Shown here: positions 45,470 to 53,769 of the stretch, one piece after another
Numbering within the stretch: position 1 is the first letter of the stretch
Layout: every line of letters starts with the position of its first letter
Notes under the pieces: model-generated
Database searches by the model: none
What the model saw: only the letters and a program-made list of their open reading frames with translations
Told to the model about the DNA's origin: nothing
Program-made: the position numbers and the translations under genes
Assembly: GCA_023230925.1 (NCBI GenBank)
Contig: JALNWK010000008.1
Span: 9,629-73,628 of the forward strand
Direction of reading: 5' to 3'
Length of the DNA: 64,000 nt
Origin: Limnochordia bacterium
GTDB lineage: Bacteria > Bacillota > Limnochordia > DUMW01

Positions 45470-46885
45470 TTAACGAAAGTCATTGGGATCTAGATCAGCT
45501 AGACTGCGAAGGACACTCTCCTCATCATCCCCATCATCCTCTTGTTGTTTGTCGTTTTTCCTGCGGGACTTCTTCACCTTTTTCGCCGCATTCATCCGTT
45601 GCATGAACTTCCGCATGGCAATAGACATACCGTCTTGGTCATCTGCGCCAAGGTCATCGAAGACTTCATCCAATTCCACTTCGGTCTCAGGTTCCGCCTC
45701 AGCTGAGATGTCCTCCTCAATGGACTCAGGGCCTACTCCCTCTAAGATAGCCTCATCCAAGGCTTCTTCCTCCGCAGGTTCTGCCACTGGCGGTTTCTCC
45801 TCCACAGGCTCATCAGTGGAAACATTGCCAAAGATCTGCCGTTCTGCCAGCTCCTGCATTTCGCTTTCACTTTTGATATCTATTTTCCACCCGGTTAGCT
45901 TTGCTGCCAATCTGGCGTTTTGACCCTCTTTCCCAATGGCAAGGGACAGTTGGTTATCCGGAACAACTGCCCGGGCCTGCTTTTCCTTGGAATTAATGAT
46001 CACCTTACTGACCTTCGCCGGACTAAGGGCCCGGGCCACAAAGGATCCCGGATCCGGATGGTAGGAAATAATGTCGATCTTTTCTCCTCTGAGCTCTCGC
46101 ACGACCGTTTGTACCCGCATACCTCGAGTCCCTACACAGGCTCCCACCGGGTCAACCTTTGGATCCCGGGAGGAGACGGCAATCTTAGAACGGTTACCCG
46201 CTTCCCGTGCTACTGCATTGATCTCCACAATACCATCATGGATCTCGGGCACTTCCAGCTCAAATAAACGGCGAAGTAAATCCGGATGTGTCCGGGAGAC
46301 AATAACCTGGGGTCCCTTGGTGGTTTTTCGCACCTCTACGATATATACCTTAAGTCGGATTCCCTGATTGTACGGTTCGTGGCGAATCTGATCAGATGGT
46401 AGAAGCAACCCCTCGGTCTTACCTAGATCTACGATGACATTAGCACCCTCATGACGATAGACTATACAGGTGACAATGTCCCCTTCACGGTTGGAGAACT
46501 CATCATAAATGGCACTCCGTTCCGCCTCCCGGATCCGCTGCACAACAACTTGCTTGGCGTTCTGGGCGGCTATGCGGCCAAAATCCTTGGGTGTTACTTC
46601 AGTCTCCACCATATCTCCTACTTCATAGCGGGGATCGATTCTTTTGGCTTCCTCTAAGGAGATCTCATCCTCCCCAGCCTCAACCTCCTCTACCACTGCC
46701 TTACGGGCATAGACCTTAATCGAACCTGTGGATTCTTCGATATTAACGGACACATTTTGATTATTGCCGTAATCCTTTTTGTATGCGGAGAGAATAGCCG
46801 CCTCAATTGCCTCATAAAGGACCTCCCGGGATATTCCCCGTTCCTTTTCCAGTTCTCTAAGCGCTCCAATTAAATCAGCGTTCAT
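45470..46885 (-). CDS. nusA: transcription termination/antitermination protein NusA
   Basis: A 471-residue RNA polymerase factor. N-terminal domain (ALRELEKERGISREVLYEAI), S1 domain (YDEFSNREGDIVTCIVYRHE), KH1 (VGACVGTRGMRVQTVVRELR, GEKIDIISY) and KH2 (LAIGKEGQNARLAAKLTGWK). The last 120 residues are strongly acidic and end in a Lys/Arg-rich patch (KKVKKSRRKNDKQQEDDGDD), longer than the usual Firmicute tail. Start is the ATG behind GGAAGGAG. Confidence 0.97.
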   Translation of the reverse strand: MNADLIGALRELEKERGISREVLYEAIEAAILSAYKKDYGNNQNVSVNIEESTGSIKVYARKAVVEEVEAGEDEISLEEAKRIDPRYEVGDMVETEVTPKDFGRIAAQNAKQVVVQRIREAERSAIYDEFSNREGDIVTCIVYRHEGANVIVDLGKTEGLLLPSDQIRHEPYNQGIRLKVYIVEVRKTTKGPQVIVSRTHPDLLRRLFELEVPEIHDGIVEINAVAREAGNRSKIAVSSRDPKVDPVGACVGTRGMRVQTVVRELRGEKIDIISYHPDPGSFVARALSPAKVSKVIINSKEKQARAVVPDNQLSLAIGKEGQNARLAAKLTGWKIDIKSESEMQELAERQIFGNVSTDEPVEEKPPVAEPAEEEALDEAILEGVGPESIEEDISAEAEPETEVELDEVFDDLGADDQDGMSIAMRKFMQRMNAAKKVKKSRRKNDKQQEDDGDDEESVLRSLADLDPNDFR

Positions 46886-46950
46886 TACAATAACTCCTTC
46901 CAAGAATATGGGCGCTTACCTTCGGCGCCAAGTTTATTCGGGGCCACATA

Positions 46951-47409
46951 TTAGAACTCGTAAACCAAGTTTGCTTTCGATACCTGCTTAAAGGGTACAG
47001 AGTATAGTTTTCCATCAATACTCATCTTCAACACGGTATCATCGATCTCCACAAGCTCGCCCTTGAAATTCTTCCGGCCGTCAATAGGACCGTACGTCCT
47101 GACCCGGATCTGACTACCAACGACCTTCTGGAAATGCTCCAACTTCCTCAGGGGCCGTTCTAAACCCGGGGATGATACTTCAAATTCATAGGGGGTGGCA
47201 ATGGGATCTCTTTCATCAAGCCGAGGTCCTAAAATTGTACTAATATCTTGGCAGTCATCCACCGTGATACCGCCTTCTTTATCCACATAGACCCTTAAGG
47301 CTGCACCATTCCTACCTGAACCGAATTCAACATCCACCAGTTCATACTGCGGATCAATTACCTCCGCAAAAAGCTCCTCAACGAGAGCAACAATATCCTT
47401 GGCCTTCAT
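46951..47409 (-). CDS. rimP: ribosome maturation factor RimP
   Basis: A 152-residue 30S assembly factor. Family segments: ELVDVEFGSGRNGAALRVYV, KEGGITVDDCQDIS, PYEFEVSSPGLERPLRKLEH. Start is the ATG of MKAKDIVALVEELF behind AAGGAG. First gene of the rimP-nusA-ylxR-ylxQ-infB block; a perfect hairpin lies just upstream (47447-47476). Confidence 0.95.
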   Translation of the reverse strand: MKAKDIVALVEELFAEVIDPQYELVDVEFGSGRNGAALRVYVDKEGGITVDDCQDISTILGPRLDERDPIATPYEFEVSSPGLERPLRKLEHFQKVVGSQIRVRTYGPIDGRKNFKGELVEIDDTVLKMSIDGKLYSVPFKQVSKANLVYEF

Positions 47410-47446
47410 GTTCCACACTCCTTAAGACTCCCTGCCCTGATAATAC

Positions 47447-47476
47447 GAAAGAGTGGGTATCCACCCACTCTTTCGC
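47447..47476 (-). promoter_or_regulatory. perfect 13-bp hairpin upstream of rimP
   Basis: CGAAAGAGTGGGT and its exact complement flank a 4-base loop. On the minus strand no T-run follows (TATTATCAGG), so it is not a standard terminator. It lies between the small upstream gene and rimP, 38 bases before the rimP start, and could be a processing site, mRNA stabiliser or attenuator. Confidence 0.6.
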
Positions 47477-47577
47477 AAAGCAAACCCCTATTCGCAAAGT
47501 CAAAAACTAACAACTACTGACCACAACAACATAATTACCATTAGTATTATAGCATCGGTTGCCCCCCGATGCAAGTA

Positions 47578-47913
47578 CTACTTGCAGCTGTGTAACAGGC
47601 GTAGGATCTCCTTAAGAACCATGGCACAGTTTGTGCTTCCTGCAATTTCACCGATGCGGTGCGCAATCATCAGCAGTCCTTGGCGGATTTCACAGACCGA
47701 ATAGTCCTCGGTCAATGATCCTGGCCGATCCATACACTGGGCTAACCCCTTCAAGAATTCAAGATCAGCTGCGTCTAGCTCTTTAAGTACTTGAAGGACA
47801 AGTTCCTCGTTTTCCATCACTTCGTAGCCAGTTTCATAGACCGACAGGACATCTTCTAAAGTGAAATCACCGTTTCTGCCCAGTGGTTGATTTAAGCTCA
47901 ATTCTCTGCTCAC
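47578..47913 (-). CDS. conserved-looking small protein, unknown function
   Basis: A 111-residue, largely helical acidic protein (VYETGYEVMENEELVLQVLK, ADLEFLKGLAQCMDRPGSLT, LLMIAHRIGEIAGST). No family recognised. Start is GTG six bases after GGAGGG; an upstream ATG adds 12 residues without support. It has its own consensus-like promoter (48032-48060) and lies upstream of rimP, so its transcript may read into the nusA operon through the hairpin at 47447-47476. Confidence 0.65.
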   Translation of the reverse strand: MSRELSLNQPLGRNGDFTLEDVLSVYETGYEVMENEELVLQVLKELDAADLEFLKGLAQCMDRPGSLTEDYSVCEIRQGLLMIAHRIGEIAGSTNCAMVLKEILRLLHSCK

Positions 47914-48031
47914 ATCAGTCCCTCCAAGTGCATCACCATTTGCTGACACTTTACAATTTTCAGGATGTGAGTTACGCCTAGCACGAAAACATCCAATCGC
48001 CCAGATGTGCCAAGCCCTTTATTTGCTTTTA

Positions 48032-48060
48032 TTATACACTGTCCGAGAAAAGAGGGCAAC
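48032..48060 (-). promoter_or_regulatory. SigA-type promoter toward the rimP-nusA block
   Basis: Minus strand TTGCCC, 17-base spacer, TATAAT. Divergent from the plus-strand promoter at 48105-48133, with less than 50 bases between the two -35 boxes. Confidence 0.8.
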
Positions 48061-48104
48061 TTCTATAAAGCCCACTTTCTAGCAAACACAGTTAATGTAT
48101 AATC

Positions 48105-48133
48105 TTGCCTGTATTCTTGAAGAAGGCTATAAT
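48105..48133 (+). promoter_or_regulatory. SigA-type promoter for the 48.2-49.1 kb gene pair
   Basis: Plus strand TTGCCT, 17-base spacer, TATAAT, about 90 bases before the first gene. Confidence 0.8.
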
Positions 48134-48226
48134 GAACTTAGCAAATCTCACATAGCCACATGCCGATAAAACCGCTGGTCCTTGGGGCATAATATTCCCA
48201 CACCTGATAAGTGAGGATGGGACTTT

Positions 48227-48562
48227 ATGCTTCTTGTTAGACTCTTAGGCCGGTTCGGAGCCTGCTTCTTGGCACTTTACTTTTTGCTTCCTTTTTATGC
48301 CAGTGCCCGGGAACTGGTCCGGCTTGTGCTGGTGTTGGCCGTTATGCTCTGGCTGTTTCTCGTCAATGATCGCGTGTTTGCTAGGTTGGAGCCATGGTCT
48401 TTAATGATTGTCGATGGTCAAAGTGCAGCATTCATACCTTTCATCGTAGGGCGGTTTGTTATTAGCTTACGCCTAAGCTTGTTTGCTGCGTTGTTCCTAG
48501 GAGTAATCGTGGCAGCAACAGAGTGGGTAGTGTACCGGATCTACCCAAGGAAGGATGATTAA
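48227..48562 (+). CDS. small membrane protein, unknown
   Basis: A 111-residue protein with three hydrophobic segments (FGACFLALYFLLPFYA; LVRLVLVLAVMLWLFLV; LSLFAALFLGVIVAATEWVV) and a positively charged tail (RIYPRKDD). No family recognised. The start ATG is behind GAGGATGGG. It overlaps the upstream part of the next frame and shares its promoter. Confidence 0.65.
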   Translation: MLLVRLLGRFGACFLALYFLLPFYASARELVRLVLVLAVMLWLFLVNDRVFARLEPWSLMIVDGQSAAFIPFIVGRFVISLRLSLFAALFLGVIVAATEWVVYRIYPRKDD

Positions 48563-48578
48563 TCAGGAGGTTAATACC

Positions 48579-49103
48579 GTGGAGACACTGCTCAAATTCC
48601 TTACCGAGATCCGTAATGACCTAGACTCCGTTTCCGCGGTTTTGGCGCCAACGTATCGCGAAATGGAGCATCTGTTAGTTAGACTTTGCCGCATGGACCC
48701 AAGAAATGTGCCCCAAGCAATTGTCCTAGAGCTTAGGGAGTTGTGCCACAAGACGCCCTTGGGCCAAGATATCTGCTACGAGTACAGTCTAAGCCAAGAA
48801 CCGGATCCCAAACCCGTGTTCTTCACCAAGGAACAGACTACCCTGCCCGGTCTCGGTAAAGACACGATCGTCAGGGAACTGGCCCGACAGCTCCCCAACA
48901 TCAATACCCTTCCGAAGTTATCTGCCCTAAGCGATGAAGATTTTATGCACTACCTTGGGGTAGTAATCCAAAGGTCTAACTACCACTACACCCGGACGGG
49001 GGTCTCCCCGGAAAAACGAGTCAGAGTCCTGTTTGCCGCAAGACTCCTTTTACAACTGCACCATGAGGTCACAACGGCTTTAATGCAGGCTGACGCTGGG
49101 TAA
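48579..49103 (+). CDS. soluble protein, unknown
   Basis: A 174-residue helical protein starting with GTG eight bases after AGGAGG (VETLLKFLTEIRNDLDSVSA); the upstream ATG at 48555 lies before that RBS. No known domain was recognised; segments such as HLLVRLCRMDPRNVPQAIVL and RVRVLFAARLLLQLHHEVTT suggest an all-helical fold. It follows the membrane protein by 16 bases. Its 3' end overlaps the convergent PHP gene by 35 bases. Confidence 0.65.
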   Translation: METLLKFLTEIRNDLDSVSAVLAPTYREMEHLLVRLCRMDPRNVPQAIVLELRELCHKTPLGQDICYEYSLSQEPDPKPVFFTKEQTTLPGLGKDTIVRELARQLPNINTLPKLSALSDEDFMHYLGVVIQRSNYHYTRTGVSPEKRVRVLFAARLLLQLHHEVTTALMQADAG

Positions 49104-49917
49104 AGGTGCAAACCTCGGTATATCCTGCCTGCAGAGCCCATGTTCTTGCCTTTGAGACCAAAAGACCCACCTCGTCAATTCCATGGCCATCGGAACCAAG
49201 TACAATGGGAACTTCTCTTTGTTTGCACAGAAACAGCATTGGCAAACTGGGATAAATCTCTTTTACCGGCTTTCGTAATCCAGCGGCATTTACCTCCACG
49301 GCCACTCCCGCCCTTTGAAACTCCTCGGCACACCGCCTTGCCAAAACTAGTCCTAGATCACTGTCCGGCCTTGCGCCAAACTTCTTGACTAGGTCCACAT
49401 GGGCAATAGCATCGAAAAGCCCACAGTGGGCAGCAGCAATCACCAGCTCGGTGTAATCCTCGTAAACCTGATTGACATCCTGCTCGGGCCATCCGCTATC
49501 TTTGGAGTAGTCAACTGCAAAACCATCAAGGAAGTGCACCGAACCTAGCACATAATCCCAAGGGTAATCGGCTAGCAGGTCTTTAATCAGTTTCTCTGCC
49601 TGGGGAAAGTAATCTACTTCAATACCTAGTTTCACCGGAAGGCCAGCTTCTTTGGCCCCCTGGACCGCCTGCACGTAATCGGTTAACCAACCGGTTGGCG
49701 TCTCTTGGAGCCACTGCCAGACTCTACTGTCTGCTTTACCCTCCAGTGGGCTAAAGAGATGTTTTGCTTCAATAAAACGGTTAATATGCTCTGTAACGGC
49801 CAATTCCTCAATACCCTTAGCTTTAGCCCGTTCCGCACATTCTATGATATCAGGGGCTTGGTAGGTCACTGGCCCAACGCTGTCGCGATGCAAATGAAAA
49901 TGGTAATCCACCAGCAT
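49069..49917 (-). CDS. PHP-domain phosphatase, histidinol-phosphatase (HisJ/HisK) type
   Basis: A 282-residue PHP protein: MLVDYHFHLHRDSVGP, ELAVTEHINRF, LGIEVDYFPQAEK, WDYVLGSVHFLDGFAVDYSK, AHVDLVKKFG, VEVNAAGLRKPVKEIYPS and VLGSDGHGIDEVG. These match the HisJ-type histidinol-phosphate phosphatases. No other his genes are nearby, so a related sugar- or nucleotide-phosphate substrate is also possible. Its end overlaps a convergent gene. Confidence 0.85.
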   Translation of the reverse strand: MLVDYHFHLHRDSVGPVTYQAPDIIECAERAKAKGIEELAVTEHINRFIEAKHLFSPLEGKADSRVWQWLQETPTGWLTDYVQAVQGAKEAGLPVKLGIEVDYFPQAEKLIKDLLADYPWDYVLGSVHFLDGFAVDYSKDSGWPEQDVNQVYEDYTELVIAAAHCGLFDAIAHVDLVKKFGARPDSDLGLVLARRCAEEFQRAGVAVEVNAAGLRKPVKEIYPSLPMLFLCKQREVPIVLGSDGHGIDEVGLLVSKARTWALQAGYTEVCTFTQRQPALKPL

Positions 49918-50084
49918 ATTCTCACCTCAATCGGTATAATACCAGATCATCTAGGCAGCATTCAAAAGCGTCTTTGCTAGCAACCAAAAGCAATCAGGCG
50001 TAAAGAGAAGACTGGTTGGGATAGTTTGAATTCTTTAACCCACCACATCCCCTTGTCCCAAACCAAGCCAGGGGGCGATCCTCC

Positions 50085-50113
50085 TTGTCATCCCCGCCTA
50101 CAGACTGTATAAT
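50085..50113 (+). promoter_or_regulatory. SigA-type promoter for the DUF815 gene
   Basis: TTGTCA, 17-base spacer, TATAAT, 30 bases upstream of the start codon. Confidence 0.8.
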
Positions 50114-50143
50114 CGTCTTAGCCTAAGGGTTGGAGGTTTGATC

Positions 50144-51505
50144 ATGAGTGAGCGCCTACTACGACAAGCACGTCTTGCTTTCTTTCAACTGAGCATTTAC
50201 CGAAACCTCAAAGGAGATCCGATCTACCAAAGCTTTGGTAATGTCCTCTATGGAATCAAGAAAGACGGCCTCAGTGTGGAAGAGCTGAGCTTTGAGTATA
50301 GCGAATTGACCGCTTTATTGGCCGAGGAATACGAACTGAAAGCTGAACCCATCATCGGTAATCTGTGGCAGAACCATTTGCTAGAACTAATCCTATCCGA
50401 TGAGAATGTTCTTAGTAAGAAATTGCAGTCCACCGAGCTTGAGGATATCAGTCCGGGACTGCAAGCTGTAGTAAAGTCAGATTTACGTTGTCTGCAGATC
50501 CTATCACAAATTGATTCAAAGCTGCTCTTGGAGCAGATAGAAAAACGGGTAAAAAGTGACTTTGCCTACGATGATCCTACATCGGATGTGCCCTGCGGAG
50601 ACTGGCACGATTTCACACCGCTCAAACACACCGTTCAGGATGATGATAAGGTATGGACGAAACAGCAATTGCTGAAGAAATCCTGCTGGGAAGATGCCTT
50701 GCCGCTTTTAGCAAAATACTATAAAGAGAAGGGTACCGGAATCTTCTCCAAGTACCAGGCCTTTCGTTGGGTAGTGGAGAATGGTCGTGGGGAACTATGG
50801 CCACTTACCCACACTGACCCGGTGCGCTTGGATCAGTTGGTGGACTACGAGGAGCAAAAACGGCTAATCACAACTAACACCGAAAGTTTCTTGGCTGGTT
50901 ATCCGGCAAATAACGCGTTACTTTTCGGCGGCCGAGGAACAGGCAAATCCTCTACAGTAAAGGCCCTACTTAATGAATACCGGGATACGGATCTGCGGAT
51001 GATCGAGGTGAGCAAGGAGGATCTGGTCTACTTCCCTGTTCTTGCGGAAATGCTACGGGGACAACGTTACCGGTTCATCGTCTTTATTGACGATCTTTCC
51101 TTCGAGGAGGGAGAAACCCAGTACAAGGGCCTGAAAGCCGCCCTAGAAGGCGGGCTAACTCCTCGTCCAGAGAATGTCTTAATCTATGCCACCTCAAACC
51201 GAAGGCATCTGATCGCCGAATACTTCGATGACCAACAGGTCCATCCCCAGGACAGCACCCAGGAGAAGCTCTCTTTGGCTGATCGGTTTGGCCTCCGGAT
51301 TCTCTACCCCAACCTTGATCAGAAAATGTACCTGAACATCGTCGACGCCTTGGCCACGGAAAGCAAGCTGGAAATGGACCGAGAACGCTTACACAAAATG
51401 GCCCTCCAGTGGCAAATGCAGTACAACGGCCCCTCAGGACGAACTGCCCGTCAGTTTATCACTCACCTGATCGGGAACACCACCGCAAAGCGTTACGTTA
51501 GCTAG
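50144..51505 (+). CDS. DUF815 AAA+ ATPase
   Basis: A 453-residue protein. The N-terminal 200 residues are helical and not recognised; then follows the DUF815 AAA+ core with Walker A (LLFGGRGTGKSSTVKALLNE), Walker B (FIVFIDDLSFEEGETQYKGL) and sensor regions (VLIYATSNRRHLIAEYF; DRFGLRILYPNLDQ). Start is the ATG after GGAGGTTTGATC. The cellular role of DUF815 is not established. Transcribed from its own promoter, convergent with a metallophosphoesterase gene. Confidence 0.88.
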   Translation: MSERLLRQARLAFFQLSIYRNLKGDPIYQSFGNVLYGIKKDGLSVEELSFEYSELTALLAEEYELKAEPIIGNLWQNHLLELILSDENVLSKKLQSTELEDISPGLQAVVKSDLRCLQILSQIDSKLLLEQIEKRVKSDFAYDDPTSDVPCGDWHDFTPLKHTVQDDDKVWTKQQLLKKSCWEDALPLLAKYYKEKGTGIFSKYQAFRWVVENGRGELWPLTHTDPVRLDQLVDYEEQKRLITTNTESFLAGYPANNALLFGGRGTGKSSTVKALLNEYRDTDLRMIEVSKEDLVYFPVLAEMLRGQRYRFIVFIDDLSFEEGETQYKGLKAALEGGLTPRPENVLIYATSNRRHLIAEYFDDQQVHPQDSTQEKLSLADRFGLRILYPNLDQKMYLNIVDALATESKLEMDRERLHKMALQWQMQYNGPSGRTARQFITHLIGNTTAKRYVS

Positions 51506-51509
51506 TTTA

Positions 51510-51558
51510 ATGCCAGAAAAGAGGTCAAGGACCCTGTGATGGACCAGATTTCTGGCAT
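51510..51558. terminator. inverted repeat between convergent genes
   Basis: ATGCCAGAAA and TTTCTGGCAT form a perfect 10-bp stem around a 29-base loop between the DUF815 and metallophosphoesterase genes. No T-run on either side; a bidirectional terminator is only a guess. Confidence 0.4.
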
Positions 51559-51565
51559 CCGAGCC

Positions 51566-52186
51566 CTACACCTCGATTACATAGTACCCGGATACATTAA
51601 TGACCTTGGTGTTGTTTACTTCGGTTAGGCGATCCCGGTTTAGGAACACAATCCGGGTATGTCCGTGTAGAAAGTAGCGGGGTGAGTAGCGGGTAATCAG
51701 GTCGCGGAAAATGGTAAAGCCGCGGTGCACGTGATCCTTACCCTCATGTACCCCCGCCGGTGGTGCATGGGTGACGATAATATCTACTCCTTGATGCTTC
51801 CGCAGCTGCCGCCGTAATTTGAATACCTGCCACCGCATTTGCCGCTCGGTACGCTGCACCCCTTCACCATTGTAATATCTACTTCCCTCAAGCCCTAAGA
51901 TCCGCAGGCCCTTATACACCACAAGCTTGTCTGAGATATCGTCGCATCCTTCGGGAGGACGCTCATCGTAGTGGGCATCATGGTTGCCCCGGACATAGAA
52001 GAGCGGAGCGTTGATCATGGTGACTAAAAAGGATAAATACCGGCTGTCTAAATCGCCGCATGAAATAACTAGATCGATATCAGTCCACTTTTCCCGATCA
52101 AAGTGATCGTATAAATAGGCATGGGGGTAATCACTTACAGCAAGGATCTTCAATGGTTTAGATGCTTGTCTATCTTCAGTGCTCAT
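51566..52186 (-). CDS. calcineurin-like metallophosphoesterase
   Basis: A 206-residue phosphoesterase: ILAVSDYPHAYLYDHFDREK, DLVISCGDLDSRYLSFLV, YVRGNHDAHYDERPPEG, DIIVTHAPPAGVHEGKDHVH and YFLHGHTRIV provide the metal ligands (Asp, Asn-His, His, GHT). The motif order is that of small bacterial phosphodiesterases. The substrate is unknown. A TGGTATAAT extended -10 lies upstream near 52229. Confidence 0.9.
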   Translation of the reverse strand: MSTEDRQASKPLKILAVSDYPHAYLYDHFDREKWTDIDLVISCGDLDSRYLSFLVTMINAPLFYVRGNHDAHYDERPPEGCDDISDKLVVYKGLRILGLEGSRYYNGEGVQRTERQMRWQVFKLRRQLRKHQGVDIIVTHAPPAGVHEGKDHVHRGFTIFRDLITRYSPRYFLHGHTRIVFLNRDRLTEVNNTKVINVSGYYVIEV

Positions 52187-52293
52187 CCTATTCCTCCGTC
52201 CACCCCCGCAAGAACCAGGAGTCTGTACGAGGATTATACCACAAACTGCTTTTGCCGGGTAGTTTCCTCAAAACGCTTCCTAGTCCATAGGCA

Positions 52294-52322
52294 TTGTTGA
52301 GGGACTAAGTGTGTGCTAGAAT
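52294..52322 (+). promoter_or_regulatory. SigA-type promoter for the HD hydrolase gene
   Basis: TTGTTG, 17-base spacer, TAGAAT, about 33 bases before the ATG. Confidence 0.65.
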
Positions 52323-52355
52323 GTAGAAGTGAAACTAGGGGCAGGAGGGTTTTGA

Positions 52356-53054
52356 ATGATCACTTTTCAACAAATCAAGGATAATCCGGATTTTCGCCTA
52401 ATGATTGAAAAGGCCAATGAGTACCTAACGACCCGAGGGTATACCGAGCATGGTATGCGCCACGTTAACTACGTATCTCGGGTGACCGCCTACATCCTAC
52501 AATCATTGGGTTATCCCGCCCGTACTGTGGAATTGGGTGCCATCACAGGCTACTTACACGATATTGGTAATATGCATAACCGGAAGTACCACGGACCTAC
52601 AGGTGCAAATATAGTCTTTCATGAGCTTCGGAAACTGGATATGCCTCTAGAGGAGATCACCCAGATTACCACCGCCATCGCAAACCATGAAGAGGAGATT
52701 GGACATCCGGTAAGCCCTATCTCGGCAGCACTGATTATTGCGGATAAGAGTGATGCCCATCGGACCCGGACCAATAAGAAGAACTCCACTGACATCCATG
52801 ACCGGGTAAACCTAGCCATTAGTCAGTCGAAGGTTACCGTAGATGAACCAAATCAGATCATTGCCCTAGAGATCGAGTTTGACAATCGTATCTGCCAGGT
52901 AATGGACTATTTCACCATCTATCTGTCCCGGATGGATATGTGTAAAAGAGCAGCTGATTTACTAGGGTGTCGTTTTCGTCTGGTCATTAACGGCTTAGAA
53001 ATGTTAGGTCATGTAGGAAGCAAAGCAACCTTACGGGTCCAAAGCGGCGCCTAA
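52356..53054 (+). CDS. HD-domain phosphohydrolase
   Basis: A 232-residue protein. The HD metal site is visible as HGMRHVNYVSRVTAYILQSL, GYLHDIGNMHNRKYHGPTGA and AIANHEEEIG, with a following IADKSDAHRTRTNKKNS segment. The family hydrolyses nucleotides or cyclic (di)nucleotides. Start ATG six bases after AGGAGGG. Its function is not known beyond the fold; it stands alone. Confidence 0.88.
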   Translation: MITFQQIKDNPDFRLMIEKANEYLTTRGYTEHGMRHVNYVSRVTAYILQSLGYPARTVELGAITGYLHDIGNMHNRKYHGPTGANIVFHELRKLDMPLEEITQITTAIANHEEEIGHPVSPISAALIIADKSDAHRTRTNKKNSTDIHDRVNLAISQSKVTVDEPNQIIALEIEFDNRICQVMDYFTIYLSRMDMCKRAADLLGCRFRLVINGLEMLGHVGSKATLRVQSGA

Positions 53055-53079
53055 TCGCAACAAGAATGCAATACAGGTC

Positions 53080-53106
53080 AAAAACGCCTCCAAAACATGG
53101 AGGCGT
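53080..53106 (-). terminator. terminator of the 53-55 kb minus-strand cluster
   Basis: ACGCCTCC/GGAGGCGT (8 bp, 7-base loop). On the minus strand the stem is followed by TTTTTGA, so it ends the transcript of the lipoprotein gene; it also separates the convergent HD gene. Confidence 0.75.
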
Positions 53107-53113
53107 CGCCAGC

Positions 53114-53689
53114 CTAAATCTGTATGTTTTTGACCTCGACACTGATATCATCAATGTAGAATGTAAAATCATCATGGTACTCTGGATTAAGCCCCAAAGC
53201 CACCCAAATCACGCCATATTGGTCCAGCTCTAATATGGTCTCATACTCATATACCCGCCAACTACGAGAGCCTTCTGGGTAATCAAGTCTTTGAAATTCC
53301 TGAATATTTGCCGGGGCCCTCGTTCCGACATAGGCCCGGGCGTCCCAAAACATACTCTGATCTTCGGTATATAGGGCAAACTTAATCACTACCTGGACCT
53401 GGGCATAGGAGAAAGCCTCTAGGGGCTTTTCTATCCACAGCGCGTAGGGTCTTTCGGATAGGCTCTTGTAAAATGATGCCTTAAGAGCATAATCACCGCT
53501 TCGCGCATATCGTGTATCCCGCTCCAGTCTCCACGGATTCTGGTATCCGGAAACAGCGGGATCAACCCAGACCTCCCACCTTCCCCGATCATCTTCGAAT
53601 CCATATTCATCTGAAAACAAGATCTTTACTTCACAGCCAGCAGTAATAACAACTAGTATAACCAACACTATGGGCAACAACCGTCGCAT
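53114..53689 (-). CDS. predicted lipoprotein, unknown
   Basis: A 191-residue protein with a lipoprotein signal (RLLPIVLVILVVITAGCEVK, Cys after Ala-Gly). The mature part is beta-rich and aromatic (GRWEVWVDPAVSGYQNPWRL; YALKASFYKSLSERPYALWI; DDFTFYIDDISVEVKNIQI), reminiscent of carbohydrate-binding jelly-roll modules, but no family is certain. Start is the ATG after AAAGGAG; the longer frame overlaps the LiaF-like gene. Last gene of the PspC/LiaF-like cluster. Confidence 0.7.
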   Translation of the reverse strand: MRRLLPIVLVILVVITAGCEVKILFSDEYGFEDDRGRWEVWVDPAVSGYQNPWRLERDTRYARSGDYALKASFYKSLSERPYALWIEKPLEAFSYAQVQVVIKFALYTEDQSMFWDARAYVGTRAPANIQEFQRLDYPEGSRSWRVYEYETILELDQYGVIWVALGLNPEYHDDFTFYIDDISVEVKNIQI

Positions 53690-53769
53690 GATACCAACTC
53701 CTTTCCCCATAAATCTAGACGACGGAAAACTAACACCGTTTTTGTATATACCCAAGCTCCGTAATCTGA

